From positions 1-53,408 of the forward strand of contig JAEYOX010000082.1 in assembly GCA_023411265.1 (NCBI GenBank): a stretch of DNA of 53,408 nt. The letters are read 5' to 3'. Origin of the DNA: Bacteroidota bacterium (GTDB lineage: Bacteria > Bacteroidota > Bacteroidia > Flavobacteriales > Weeksellaceae). Position 1 is the stretch's first letter, and each line of letters begins with the position of its first letter. The notes under the pieces were generated by a model. It was not told where the DNA came from. It saw only the letters and a program-made list of their open reading frames with translations, and searched no databases. Both the position numbers and the translations under genes were made by a program. Positions 1-8,814 of this stretch are shown here, one piece after another.

Positions 1-392
1 GGATTCAACTGCTGAACAGCAATGAGGAAGTGGTGTACAGCAGATACACGGATCAGGCAAATGTGAAATTCGACATTGTAAAACCCGACGAATATTTTGT
101 GAGAATCCTGGTAGATAACAACGGAAACGGACTTTGGGAAGGTGCAGATTTTCAGAATGAAATTTTTGCCGAAGATGCTTATATCTTTTATAAAAAAATA
201 AACGCGCGTCCCCTGTGGGAAATTGTAGAACCCTGGGATTTGACAGATCCCCGAAAACTGGATCCGCAGAAGCCGGCTGCTCCTGCTGCACAGCAAAATC
301 CTACCACCACACCCCGTACTACAACGCCGAGAAATACCAGTTCACCGTTACAAACGACGCCTCAGCAAAGGCCGCAACTTCAGAGAAGATGA
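1..392 (+). CDS. Ig-like domain protein, C-terminal end (5' truncated)
   Basis: The reading frame is open from base 3 of the window, so only the last 129 residues of a larger protein are present. The visible part has a DNNGNGLWEGADF segment (a DxNxNG-type turn, possibly calcium-binding) followed by an aromatic strand pattern. It ends in a low-complexity tail of about 45 residues rich in Pro, Thr and Gln that finishes QLQRR. This matches the end of a large secreted Ig-like (Big_5 type) protein common in Flavobacteriia, but that is a recollection of the family and not a domain seen whole. Its stop codon overlaps the start of the next gene (ATGA), so the two are probably co-transcribed and translationally coupled. 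Confidence 0.6.
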   Translation, partial: IQLLNSNEEVVYSRYTDQANVKFDIVKPDEYFVRILVDNNGNGLWEGADFQNEIFAEDAYIFYKKINARPLWEIVEPWDLTDPRKLDPQKPAAPAAQQNPTTTPRTTTPRNTSSPLQTTPQQRPQLQRR

Positions 393-853
393 TAAAAAAA
401 CCCGGAAAAATAATACTTTGGATTATCGCCATTTTTGCCGTCATACAACTGATCCCGATCGACCGTGCCAATCCACCGGTAGATCCTGAAAAGGATTTTA
501 TTCAGGTGATGAGCACACCTCCTAAAATATCAGGACTTTTGAAAAGAGCCTGCTACGACTGTCATACTTATGAAACAAAATACCCACGCTACGCCTATAT
601 TGCGCCGGTTTCCTGGTCGGTAAAGCACCATATCAATGAAGGGCGCGAGCATGCTAATTTTTCGATCTGGGGAAAATATAATCAGGATCTGAAAAAAAAC
701 ATGCTTGAAAAAGCAGTTGCCAGTATTGATTCCCGTAAAATGCCCATTCCCGGATATATTGTCTATCATCCCGAAGCCGATCTTTCTGAAGTGGAACGCC
801 AAATGCTGATCAAGTATTTCACAGAATTGCTGAAGACAGAAGCGTACCGTTGA
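389..853 (+). CDS. Haem-binding (cytochrome c-like) membrane-anchored protein
   Basis: A 154-residue protein starting at the ATG that overlaps the upstream stop. An earlier in-frame start would run inside the upstream gene and is not needed. Residues 7-24 form one N-terminal membrane anchor. A single c-type haem attachment motif CYDCH lies at Cys55-Cys58-His59, and a conserved RKMP segment (Met118) is a plausible distal haem ligand. Size and arrangement match the Haem_bd family (PF14376), which faces the periplasm in Bacteroidota. The in vivo partner is unknown; electron transfer or haem sensing are both possible. Haem binding is well supported by the motif, the role is inference. Confidence 0.85.
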   Translation: MIKKPGKIILWIIAIFAVIQLIPIDRANPPVDPEKDFIQVMSTPPKISGLLKRACYDCHTYETKYPRYAYIAPVSWSVKHHINEGREHANFSIWGKYNQDLKKNMLEKAVASIDSRKMPIPGYIVYHPEADLSEVERQMLIKYFTELLKTEAYR

Positions 854-911
854 AGTAACGGCTGTCTTTTTACAACCTCTTTTTATCTGCATTTCACAAG
901 ATTCTAATCAA

Positions 912-929
912 TAATTTTGAGTAATTTTG
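912..929 (+). promoter_or_regulatory. Tandem Bacteroidota -7 boxes (TAATTTTG) before the S9 peptidase
   Basis: TAATTTTG occurs twice, at 912-919 and 922-929, as a 10-base direct repeat. Both fit the Bacteroidota -7 consensus TAnnTTTG. No clear TTG is found at the usual -33 distance. The second copy overlaps the TTG at 927 that would be the longest start of the peptidase frame, so the ATG at 945 is the more likely start. Confidence 0.4.
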
Positions 930-944
930 AAAAAAATCTGTAAT

Positions 945-3062
945 ATGACTTTTAAAAATCTCTGTATTGGTTCAGGAATTCTAATGTTAGCTTCCTGTAC
1001 TTCACAAACTATGAAAATAACCCCTTCCTATCCCGAGACCAAAAAAATTAAGCACAGCGATACCTATTTCGGTATAAATGTGGAAGATCCTTACCGCTGG
1101 CTGGAGGATGACCGTGCTGCAGACACCAAAGATTGGGTACAGCGCCAAGCGGCTTTCACGGGAGATTATCTTTCGAAGATACCGTTCCGGGATGATTTGA
1201 GATCTCAGCTTAAAAATATCTGGAATTATGAAAAAGTTTCAGCTCCATTTAAAGAAGGTGATTATACTTATTTCTACAAAAATGACGGCTTGCAGGCACA
1301 ATCAGTGCTCTATAGGACAGATAAGAACGGAAAAACAGAAGTTTTTTTGGATCCAAATAAGTTTTCATCAGCTGGAACTACTTCCTTAGCCGGAGTTTCT
1401 TTCAACAAAAAAGGAAATCTGGTAGCCTATCGAATTTCTGAAGGCGGATCGGATTGGAATAAAATCATCATCATGGATGCGGTGAGCAAAAAACAGATTG
1501 ATGAAACCTTAGTGAACGTAAAGTTTTCAGGAGTCTCATGGCGCGGTGATGAAGGTTTTTATTATTCCAGTTATGACCAGCCGGACGGAAGTGCACTTTC
1601 AGCTCAAACCGATACCCACAAAATTTATTTCCACAAACTGGGAACTCAGCAGAAGCAGGATGAACTCATCATAGGTGGCGAAAATTTTAAAAGAAGATAC
1701 CTGTCCGCAGGAGTTTCTGATGATCAGCGTTTTTTGATACTCAGCGCAGCCAATGCCACCAACGGTAATGAACTATACATCAAAGATCTCAAGAACCCGA
1801 AATCTGATTTTATCGCTGTACAAAAAGGGTTCGATTATAACACGGATTTTGTTCACAGCAAAGGCGACATTATTTATATGATGACCGATAAGAATGCACC
1901 GAACCGAAGACTGGTAAAAGCAGACATTAAAAATCCTACTGTGTGGACAGACGTAATTCCTGAAACTGAAAATGTACTGAGTGTTTCCACTGGCGGCGGA
2001 TATTTTTTCGCAAGATATATGAAAGATGCCGTCACTTCTGTAAAGCAGATTGATGAAAACGGCAATGCAGTTCGTGATATTCAGCTTCCGGGAATTGGAA
2101 CTGCAGGTGGATTTAGTGGAAAAGAAACGGAAAAAGAATTGTATTATTCATTCACCAATTACATTACACCGGGAACCATATATAAATATCAGGCAGACAC
2201 CGGAACATCCACTGTTTACTATCAGCCAAAAGTGAATTTTGATCCGAAACAATATGTTTCTGAACAGGTTTTTTATACCTCTAAAGACGGCACCCGTATT
2301 CCAATGATGATTTCTTATAAAAAAGGATTGAAGAAAGACGGAAAAAATCCAACCATTCTCTATTCCTACGGAGGATTTAACATCAGTTTGCAGCCATCAT
2401 TTTCAGTCGTGAATGCAATCTGGATGGAAAACGGAGGCATCTATGCCGTTCCCAATATCCGCGGTGGTGGCGAGTACGGAAAAAAATGGCACGATGCCGG
2501 AACTAAAATGCAGAAGAAAAATGTTTTTGATGATTTTATAGCAGCTGGCGAATACTTACAACAGAATGGCTATACCTCCCCTGATTATATGGCACTTTCC
2601 GGCCGTTCCAACGGTGGACTTCTAGTAGGTGCTGTGATGACGATGCGTCCGGATCTTGCGAAAGTAGCTTTCCCGGGAGTTGGCGTTTTGGATATGCTTC
2701 GCTATAATAAATTTACGGCCGGAGCAGGTTGGAGCTACGACTACGGAACTGCTGAAGACAGCCGGGAAATGTTTGAATATTTGAAATCGTATTCTCCGGT
2801 GCATAACGTTAGAAAGGGCGTTTGCTATCCTTCTACTATGGTGATTACGGGTGATCACGACGATCGTGTGGTACCTGCACACTCCTTCAAATTCGGAGCT
2901 GAACTACAGGAAAAACAATCGTGCAAAAATCCGGTTTTAATGAGAATTGAAATCAATGCCGGCCACGGAGCAGGAAGAAGCACAGACCAGGTGATTGGAG
3001 AAAATACCGATCTTCTCAGCTTCGCACTCTATGAAATGGGAGTAAGAAACCTGAAGCCGTAA
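945..3062 (+). CDS. Prolyl oligopeptidase family serine peptidase (S9A), lipoprotein
   Basis: A 705-residue peptidase that cleaves short peptides after proline. The N-terminus is a lipoprotein signal ending LMLASC (Cys18), so it is probably anchored in the periplasm or outer membrane. An N-terminal beta-propeller region (about 70-430) precedes the alpha/beta hydrolase domain. The catalytic triad is visible: Ser555 in GRSNGG, Asp in DHDDR (637-641) and His674 in NAGHGAG. Length is normal for the family (about 700). A TTG at 927 would add six residues but lies inside a promoter-like box, so ATG 945 was chosen. The gene stands alone and ends at a strong bidirectional terminator. Confidence 0.93.
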   Translation: MTFKNLCIGSGILMLASCTSQTMKITPSYPETKKIKHSDTYFGINVEDPYRWLEDDRAADTKDWVQRQAAFTGDYLSKIPFRDDLRSQLKNIWNYEKVSAPFKEGDYTYFYKNDGLQAQSVLYRTDKNGKTEVFLDPNKFSSAGTTSLAGVSFNKKGNLVAYRISEGGSDWNKIIIMDAVSKKQIDETLVNVKFSGVSWRGDEGFYYSSYDQPDGSALSAQTDTHKIYFHKLGTQQKQDELIIGGENFKRRYLSAGVSDDQRFLILSAANATNGNELYIKDLKNPKSDFIAVQKGFDYNTDFVHSKGDIIYMMTDKNAPNRRLVKADIKNPTVWTDVIPETENVLSVSTGGGYFFARYMKDAVTSVKQIDENGNAVRDIQLPGIGTAGGFSGKETEKELYYSFTNYITPGTIYKYQADTGTSTVYYQPKVNFDPKQYVSEQVFYTSKDGTRIPMMISYKKGLKKDGKNPTILYSYGGFNISLQPSFSVVNAIWMENGGIYAVPNIRGGGEYGKKWHDAGTKMQKKNVFDDFIAAGEYLQQNGYTSPDYMALSGRSNGGLLVGAVMTMRPDLAKVAFPGVGVLDMLRYNKFTAGAGWSYDYGTAEDSREMFEYLKSYSPVHNVRKGVCYPSTMVITGDHDDRVVPAHSFKFGAELQEKQSCKNPVLMRIEINAGHGAGRSTDQVIGENTDLLSFALYEMGVRNLKP

Positions 3063-3080
3063 TATATTCATCCAAGAAAA

Positions 3081-3110
3081 ATGCCTTTCATTTTTTGAAA
3101 GGCATTTTTT
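3081..3110. terminator. Bidirectional intrinsic terminator
   Basis: A perfect 10-bp stem, ATGCCTTTCA paired with TGAAAGGCAT, closes a 5-base loop. It is flanked by AAAA on the left and TTTTT on the right, so it can end both the peptidase gene (+) and the converging msrA gene (-). Confidence 0.88.
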
Positions 3111-3131
3111 ATGGGATTACTCCTATGCTTA

Positions 3132-3773
3132 TTACTCTTCCAACCAGCCTTTTTCGCCAAAGTAATTTCTGAATTTTTGAATCTTGGGGCCAACCACAGC
3201 ACTGCAATAAGGCGTGTTAGGATTGGCTGAATAATATCCTTGATGATAGGTTTCCGCAGGCCAGAATTTTTCTAATTTGGCGATTTCAGTAACATATTTC
3301 CCCGCCCATTTTCCGGATTCTTCAGATTTTCTTACGGCATCTTCCGCTTTTTTCTGTTCCGTTTCATCTTTATAAAAAATAACCGAGCGGTATTGCGTTC
3401 CGATGTCATTTCCCTGGCGGTTAAGCTGGGTAGGATCGTGAAGGAAAAAGAAGACCTCCATAAGTTGTTCATACGAAATAATTTTCGGATCATAGGCGAT
3501 TTGTACCACTTCGGCATGTCCGGTTTCGCCGGTGCAAACTGCTTCATAGGTAGGATTTTCCACTGTTCCGCCGGAATATCCGGACACCGCTTCATGTACG
3601 CCTTTGAGCATATTAAAGCAACTTTCAACGCACCAGAAACACCCGCCGCCAAATACAATATATTCCAGATTATTTTTATCCATAATTAAATTTTTAATAG
3701 GAGGCTGATTCTTTTCCTGCCCGTTACAGGAAATCAGCAGAAAACACAATACCGATAAAAGAAATTTTCGCAC
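3132..3773 (-). CDS. msrA: Peptide-methionine (S)-S-oxide reductase MsrA, lipoprotein form
   Basis: Repairs oxidised methionine (S-sulfoxide) in proteins. The motif GGGCFWC carries the catalytic Cys45 with Cys48 close by, and the C-terminal NTPYCSAVVGPK segment supplies a likely resolving Cys. The long form begins at GTG 3773 and has a lipoprotein signal ending LLISC (Cys16), so the enzyme is probably exported to the periplasm or outer membrane. An internal ATG at 3683 (Met31) would give a typical cytosolic MsrA, and dual starts cannot be ruled out. The gene follows the ABC ATPase on the same strand with a 48-base gap. Family assignment is firm, location is inferred. Confidence 0.93.
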   Translation of the reverse strand: MRKFLLSVLCFLLISCNGQEKNQPPIKNLIMDKNNLEYIVFGGGCFWCVESCFNMLKGVHEAVSGYSGGTVENPTYEAVCTGETGHAEVVQIAYDPKIISYEQLMEVFFFLHDPTQLNRQGNDIGTQYRSVIFYKDETEQKKAEDAVRKSEESGKWAGKYVTEIAKLEKFWPAETYHQGYYSANPNTPYCSAVVGPKIQKFRNYFGEKGWLEE

Positions 3774-3821
3774 GTAAGTATAACGTTTTCTGTTCTGTTT
3801 TATTTGAAAAAAACTGAAACC

Positions 3822-4550
3822 TTATTCTGTAAAAGATTGCCCTTCTGCGTGTGCAGTGCCAGCAAAGAAATTTTCCAGTTCCTGTAAAGTTTCAGGATTT
3901 GTTTTGATGTCTTTCACGACTACACCTTTATTCAGCAGCACAATTCTGTTGCTTACTTCGGTAGTATGTGCCAGATCATGGCTGGAAATAAGGAAGGTAA
4001 CCTGCTCTTTCTGAGACCAATCTCTGATTAATTTTTTTAGTTTAATCTGCGTAGAAGGATCCAGATTCGCAAAAGGTTCATCCAGAATAATAATTTCCGG
4101 CTTCCCGATCAATGCTCCCACAATACCTACTTTTTTTTGGTTTCCTTTAGACAGGTCTCTGATGTATTTTTTTGCATTCAGAATTTCTCCGTTGAAAAAA
4201 TCTGTAAATTGTTTCAGAAACTCGTCCACTTCCGGTTTCGACTGACCGCGAAGTTCACCAAGAAAATAAAAATATTCTTCAGGTGTAAGATAACCTATTA
4301 GGAAACTTTCATCAATAAATGCTGATGTTCTGTTTTTCCATTCTTCAGATTCATTCACTTTCACGCCTGCGATGGTAACAGAACCTGAACTGGGCTGTAT
4401 TAAATCCAGTAACAGGGAGAATAATGTTGTTTTTCCGGCGCCATTATTTCCTACTAATCCAAAGCTTTCGCCTTTAGGAATCTCAAGATGAGGAACATCC
4501 AACACTTTTTTGTCACCGTACACTTTAGATATATTCTGAATTACAATCAT
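3822..4550 (-). CDS. ABC transporter ATP-binding protein
   Basis: A 242-residue nucleotide-binding subunit. Walker A is GNNGAGKT (35-42), the signature is LSKGNQKK (133-140) and Walker B is IIILDEP (153-159). The region after Walker A has AFIDES where a Q-loop glutamine is usual, which is common in the ABC-2 export subfamily. It lies 22 bases downstream of the DUF5687 membrane protein, and the pair probably forms one exporter. The substrate cannot be told from the sequence. Confidence 0.92.
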   Translation of the reverse strand: MIVIQNISKVYGDKKVLDVPHLEIPKGESFGLVGNNGAGKTTLFSLLLDLIQPSSGSVTIAGVKVNESEEWKNRTSAFIDESFLIGYLTPEEYFYFLGELRGQSKPEVDEFLKQFTDFFNGEILNAKKYIRDLSKGNQKKVGIVGALIGKPEIIILDEPFANLDPSTQIKLKKLIRDWSQKEQVTFLISSHDLAHTTEVSNRIVLLNKGVVVKDIKTNPETLQELENFFAGTAHAEGQSFTE

Positions 4551-4572
4551 TTTATTACTTTTTAAATTACGA

Positions 4573-6042
4573 CTATACTGTTTTTTTAAATGCTTCCAAG
4601 GTTGAATATTTCTCGGTTCGGTACGCTTTTACAATTTGATCAAAAATGATATTGCGCATCAGAAAACCGATGAGTCCCAACAAAGCCAATGCCCCTACTG
4701 CAGCATACATCCCGACAAGATATTTCATTCCTGCAAAAACGATCATCGGCAACAGCAACTGAGGAATCATCATGAGCATCACCTTCATATTAAAATTATT
4801 TTTGCTGCCTCCGCTGAAACTTTTCGTACTGGAGTCCAAATCCACCGGTTGCTTATTAAACGCGCCGGCCAATAGCGTAAGGTAGGAATTCACCCCGAGA
4901 TTATACAGACCGCCAGCCACAATAGTAAGATAAACTTCCCAGCCAAAAAAAAGATACGCCGTAGAAAGAAGCATAGAAATGACTATCCCAATAATGATGA
5001 GCGACCATTTAGCCTTAAGGTACTGTTTGTAAGGAACATTCTGTGTCATCATCAGCGGATAATAAGAACTATCCCAGGCAGGAACTCTTTGCCCGAACAT
5101 CATCATAAAACCTCCGGTAACAAAAATGGCCGCAAATAGTCTCATAAAATCTGTTTCGTATAATGAGTTAAAGAAAAGCAAACCGTAAAAAAGAAAAAAA
5201 AACCCTGATAACAAAGCAGCACGCGCGGCTTTGCTTCTTTTCAACAAGCGGACATCATTGTTCAGAAATGTCCCGATGACACCGAATCTGTTTAGAAATT
5301 CTATATTTTCAGTTTTGCCTTCTGCTTTTTTTAATTCAAGACCCTGATCCAAATAGAAATTTTGCCTGATCACTTTATGAGTAAAATAAGCGGCTGCTCC
5401 TGCGAGCAAAACTGGAATTAAAAACAACCCCGGAATACTGTACAAACTATAAAAAATCGCCTCTGAAAACTGAGTCAGCTGAATAACACCATAGTATTCA
5501 AGAACCCCAAATACAATCATGATTCCTGCGACGGAATAAAAAACAGTATTTTTCCCGTTCAGCAAAATATTAAGGAAATTATTGAAATAAAATATAAACA
5601 GAATCCCGATCACGAACATCAATACACCTGCGAAACTGAATCCATCGATGACAAGTAAAACTGCAAAAGGAATCAGAAACAGAAGATTTCCCCAATTGAA
5701 AAAGTGAGAAAAGGTTTTCAGAATAGTGTAGTTCACCAATGTGTTTTTCGAAATGTTCTGGGCTAAAAATGGTTTGATGTTTTCAGTAGGCATTTGTTGA
5801 ATAAAATACCGGAGCACCAGATCGAGTGCCCAATAATACAGGAAAAAACGACAAAACAAAAGAAAAGGATCAATTTGAAACTCTTCTTTGGCTAAGAAAA
5901 ATAGCAGAAACGGCAACGCCATCAGCATCACAGCAAAATACACCATACCGAAAAACATCAGGATTCGTAGGGCTAAATTGGTCCCAAATTGTGGATTGCG
6001 TAAAAAATTTTTAATTTCTAACCGTAGTAAACGTCGGTACAT
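4573..6042 (-). CDS. DUF5687 family membrane protein, ABC exporter permease
   Basis: A 489-residue polytopic protein with about 11-12 hydrophobic segments, starting MYRRLLRLEIKNF. A cytoplasmic patch around 230-260 links the two halves. It matches the Bacteroidota family DUF5687, which is regularly paired with one ABC ATPase. Here the ATPase gene follows 22 bases downstream, which supports the permease role. No substrate-specific feature is visible. Confidence 0.8.
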   Translation of the reverse strand: MYRRLLRLEIKNFLRNPQFGTNLALRILMFFGMVYFAVMLMALPFLLFFLAKEEFQIDPFLLFCRFFLYYWALDLVLRYFIQQMPTENIKPFLAQNISKNTLVNYTILKTFSHFFNWGNLLFLIPFAVLLVIDGFSFAGVLMFVIGILFIFYFNNFLNILLNGKNTVFYSVAGIMIVFGVLEYYGVIQLTQFSEAIFYSLYSIPGLFLIPVLLAGAAAYFTHKVIRQNFYLDQGLELKKAEGKTENIEFLNRFGVIGTFLNNDVRLLKRSKAARAALLSGFFFLFYGLLFFNSLYETDFMRLFAAIFVTGGFMMMFGQRVPAWDSSYYPLMMTQNVPYKQYLKAKWSLIIIGIVISMLLSTAYLFFGWEVYLTIVAGGLYNLGVNSYLTLLAGAFNKQPVDLDSSTKSFSGGSKNNFNMKVMLMMIPQLLLPMIVFAGMKYLVGMYAAVGALALLGLIGFLMRNIIFDQIVKAYRTEKYSTLEAFKKTV

Positions 6043-6106
6043 AACATTTTTTTTGATAAGTCAATATAAAACAAAAAATGTTACAGAAAAAAAAGATTAA
6101 GGAAAA

Positions 6107-7756
6107 TTATTTCATCAGTTCGGCTGCCTGTTGCAGTGCAGCATCCGTAACTACAGAGCCGGACAAAAGCTGTGCAATTTCCTGAAGTTTCTGGTTGGGA
6201 TCAAGATGAACAATCTGAGTTTGAGTTTTACCGGCAATTTCGGTTTTAATTACTTTGTAATGCGCATCACCCTTTGCGGCCACCTGCGCCAGATGCGTAA
6301 TCACGATGAGTTGCAGATCTCCGGCCATTCCGCGCATCACGTTGCCCATTTCCTCAGCGATTTTACCGGAAACTCCGGTATCAATCTCGTCCAGAATCAA
6401 AGTAGGAAGTTCGGCATTTTCAGCCATAATTTTTTTGATGGCGAGCATTACCCGAGATCTTTCCCCTCCGGAAACTGCGTGCTGAATATTTTTCATCGGA
6501 AATCCGGAATTGGCCTGAAAAAGGATTTCAATTTTGTCCTTACCGAAAAAGTTAAATGAATCGGCAGGCGTCAGTTGTACTTTTATTCTGGCTTTCTTCA
6601 AACCAAGCTGGTCCAGAAGTGCTTCCATTTTGTTTCCGAATAAATCCGCCGCAGCCAGTCTGTTTTTTGAAATTATAGCAGTTTGCCGGCTCATCCGCTG
6701 ATAAAGATCAGCCAGCTTTCTTTCTGTAGTTATAATCCCGTTTTCCAGATCGGCAAAATTGCTTTGTTCAGCATTCAGTGCGTCCCGAATACTGATCAAT
6801 TCCTGAATCGAACTGACATTATGTTTCAGAAAGAGCAGATTGATTCTGTTGATTTTAACACTCAGTTCTTCATAGAGTTCCTGGTTGATGTCAATCTGCT
6901 CCGCTTTGTTCTGAAGTTCAAATAAGATGTCTTTCAGTTCCACAAAATTCTCATCAAACCGTAAGGCCAGTTCAGTAAACTCATGGGAAAGCCCTGCTAC
7001 TTTTGAAAGCCGGTTTTTGGAATCCAGCATCGCATCCAGAATTCCAATTTCTTCAGCATCGAAACGTGCGAAAATCTGTGCTAAATTGTCCGAAATAGTT
7101 TCGGCATTTTCCTGAGTAGAAATTTTCTGCTGCAAGTCTTCCAAATCAGTTTCATCCAAATTTGCTTCCTGAAGCTCAGACAAAATAAAAGACTGATAAT
7201 CCGACTCTTTATTGCCGCGCTGCAGTTGCAATTTCAGGTCGGTCAGTTTTTTTTCAAGCAGTTTCGCTTCAGAAAAATCTTTTTGATATTGTTTTGTAAG
7301 AAGTTTGTTTTCGGAAAGTCCGTCCATAATACCGAACTGATATTCTTCTTTAAAAAGATCGGAAGTTTCAAACTGCGAGTGAATATCCACAAGCTTTCCG
7401 GAAAGCTGTTTCAGAATATCCAGTGTTACGGGAATATCATTCACAAATGCCCTGGATTTCCCTGAGGGAAGGAGTTCTCGGCGGATAATGGTTTGAGGTT
7501 CAAAATCAAGATCGTTGTCCTCAAAAAACTCTTTCAGATTCTCTGATATTGAAAACTCAGCTTCCACAATGCTTTTGACTTCGGCTTCGGACAGGGATTT
7601 TACATCTGCTCTTTCGCCCAGGATCAATCTCAAGGCACCCAGAATAATAGATTTTCCTGCTCCGGTTTCGCCGGTAATCACCTGCAAACCTTCACTTAAA
7701 GAAATTTCAAGCGAATCAATAAGGGCAAAATTCCGGATAAAAATTTTTGAAAGCAT
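6107..7756 (-). CDS. recN: DNA repair protein RecN
   Basis: A 549-residue SMC-like ATPase that acts in recombinational repair of double-strand breaks. Walker A is GETGAGKS (29-36). A long coiled-coil region follows (about 150-380), then the signature SGGERSRVML and Walker B LILDEIDTG near the C-terminus. The N-terminal phrase IRNFALIDSLEI is typical. Length matches the family (about 550). It lies 116 bases downstream of the porD-like gene and 64 bases upstream of the DUF5687 gene, all on the minus strand. Confidence 0.96.
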   Translation of the reverse strand: MLSKIFIRNFALIDSLEISLSEGLQVITGETGAGKSIILGALRLILGERADVKSLSEAEVKSIVEAEFSISENLKEFFEDNDLDFEPQTIIRRELLPSGKSRAFVNDIPVTLDILKQLSGKLVDIHSQFETSDLFKEEYQFGIMDGLSENKLLTKQYQKDFSEAKLLEKKLTDLKLQLQRGNKESDYQSFILSELQEANLDETDLEDLQQKISTQENAETISDNLAQIFARFDAEEIGILDAMLDSKNRLSKVAGLSHEFTELALRFDENFVELKDILFELQNKAEQIDINQELYEELSVKINRINLLFLKHNVSSIQELISIRDALNAEQSNFADLENGIITTERKLADLYQRMSRQTAIISKNRLAAADLFGNKMEALLDQLGLKKARIKVQLTPADSFNFFGKDKIEILFQANSGFPMKNIQHAVSGGERSRVMLAIKKIMAENAELPTLILDEIDTGVSGKIAEEMGNVMRGMAGDLQLIVITHLAQVAAKGDAHYKVIKTEIAGKTQTQIVHLDPNQKLQEIAQLLSGSVVTDAALQQAAELMK

Positions 7757-7872
7757 TCAGAAACCGTTTCAATGTGAGTAAATCTATTGAGCCTGTAAAT
7801 TTAAGACTTTCGGAAGGATTTAGAAAATGAAAACAGATCAGTTTCGGGAAATAAAAAGACTTGAGATCACGA

Positions 7873-8775
7873 TCATTTCCATTTATTCCATTTGCTGTCA
7901 CTATTCTTGGGAGAAAGCATCACCATCAGTTGTTTCAGGTCATTCATATTCACAGCCCCATTATTCGGTGAATCAAAAATGCTGTAGATTTCGTTTACTT
8001 TTGTATCGAGAAAAAGATTGATGGCATAGTTCTGCTGGAAGGTGTTTTCGTACTGTTTCAATTTCATCAATCCGTCTGCAATTATTTTTTTCGGGCCAGT
8101 TTGGTCTTGATTATGGAGATTATCCAGTCCGGTGCGGTGGTAGGAATAGAAAACACTCCTCAGATTATTCAGATTCGGATTGATAATTCCGTCAATCAGC
8201 GATCCCCTGCTGCGGGGCCCTTCGATGACAGACCAACCTTCAAAGCCTTTATTCATCGCATTTCTGGAGATTTGTTGTGCTTTTGTGAACCATTGTTGCC
8301 CACCCAAAGACTGGAAACTGTCAGCATCATATCCCAAAACGAGATAGGCGTAAAAACTAATAATATCGGTAAGATTTTTACCGGAAAACTGTCTCTCGTT
8401 AAAAATAAGATTTTCGTTTTCTACGTATTCAAAAACGATCTGTGTATCATTAATATTTATTAGCGGCGATTCATAAGTACTATTGAAAACCGGACGAACT
8501 GCCTGTACCACAAGGCTTCCATTGAACTTATTTCCTTCCCTCCCGGTAATAACAAAGGCGAAATTGGATTTTACTTTCTCGAAATTCTGAAGTTTCCTGC
8601 CCGTCCAGCTGGTATTGTTGATAAAATCACGAACGTTCTTCTCAAGTGTTTTAAAAACCTGCTGATTGCTACCTCCTAACTGCTGGGCATTAACAGTGAC
8701 ATTGGCAAAAATTTCCTGTGAAAAAGACAGCTGAACAGAGAGAAAAACGGAAAATAATATAAAAATTCTTTTCAT
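7873..8775 (-). CDS. porD: DUF4835 family protein, PorD-like (type IX secretion)
   Basis: A 300-residue secreted protein with a clear signal peptide (residues 1-20, ending LSFSQ). The ATG at 8775 is preferred over a TTG seven codons upstream because it starts directly with MKRIF. Sequence and context, between coaBC and recN, match the conserved Bacteroidota family DUF4835 (PF16119). That family has been named PorD for a part in the type IX secretion system. I rely on memory of the family for this link; the sequence itself shows only a periplasmic protein without catalytic motifs. It sits 39 bases after coaBC. Confidence 0.75.
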   Translation of the reverse strand: MKRIFILFSVFLSVQLSFSQEIFANVTVNAQQLGGSNQQVFKTLEKNVRDFINNTSWTGRKLQNFEKVKSNFAFVITGREGNKFNGSLVVQAVRPVFNSTYESPLININDTQIVFEYVENENLIFNERQFSGKNLTDIISFYAYLVLGYDADSFQSLGGQQWFTKAQQISRNAMNKGFEGWSVIEGPRSRGSLIDGIINPNLNNLRSVFYSYHRTGLDNLHNQDQTGPKKIIADGLMKLKQYENTFQQNYAINLFLDTKVNEIYSIFDSPNNGAVNMNDLKQLMVMLSPKNSDSKWNKWK

Positions 8776-8814
8776 GGATAACCGATTGAGTTTCAAAACG
8801 GAAAATTAGTCAAA

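Noticed and set aside
215..388. Longer start for the haem protein
   Set aside because: It would overlap most of the upstream gene in another frame; the ATG at 389 starts right before the membrane anchor.
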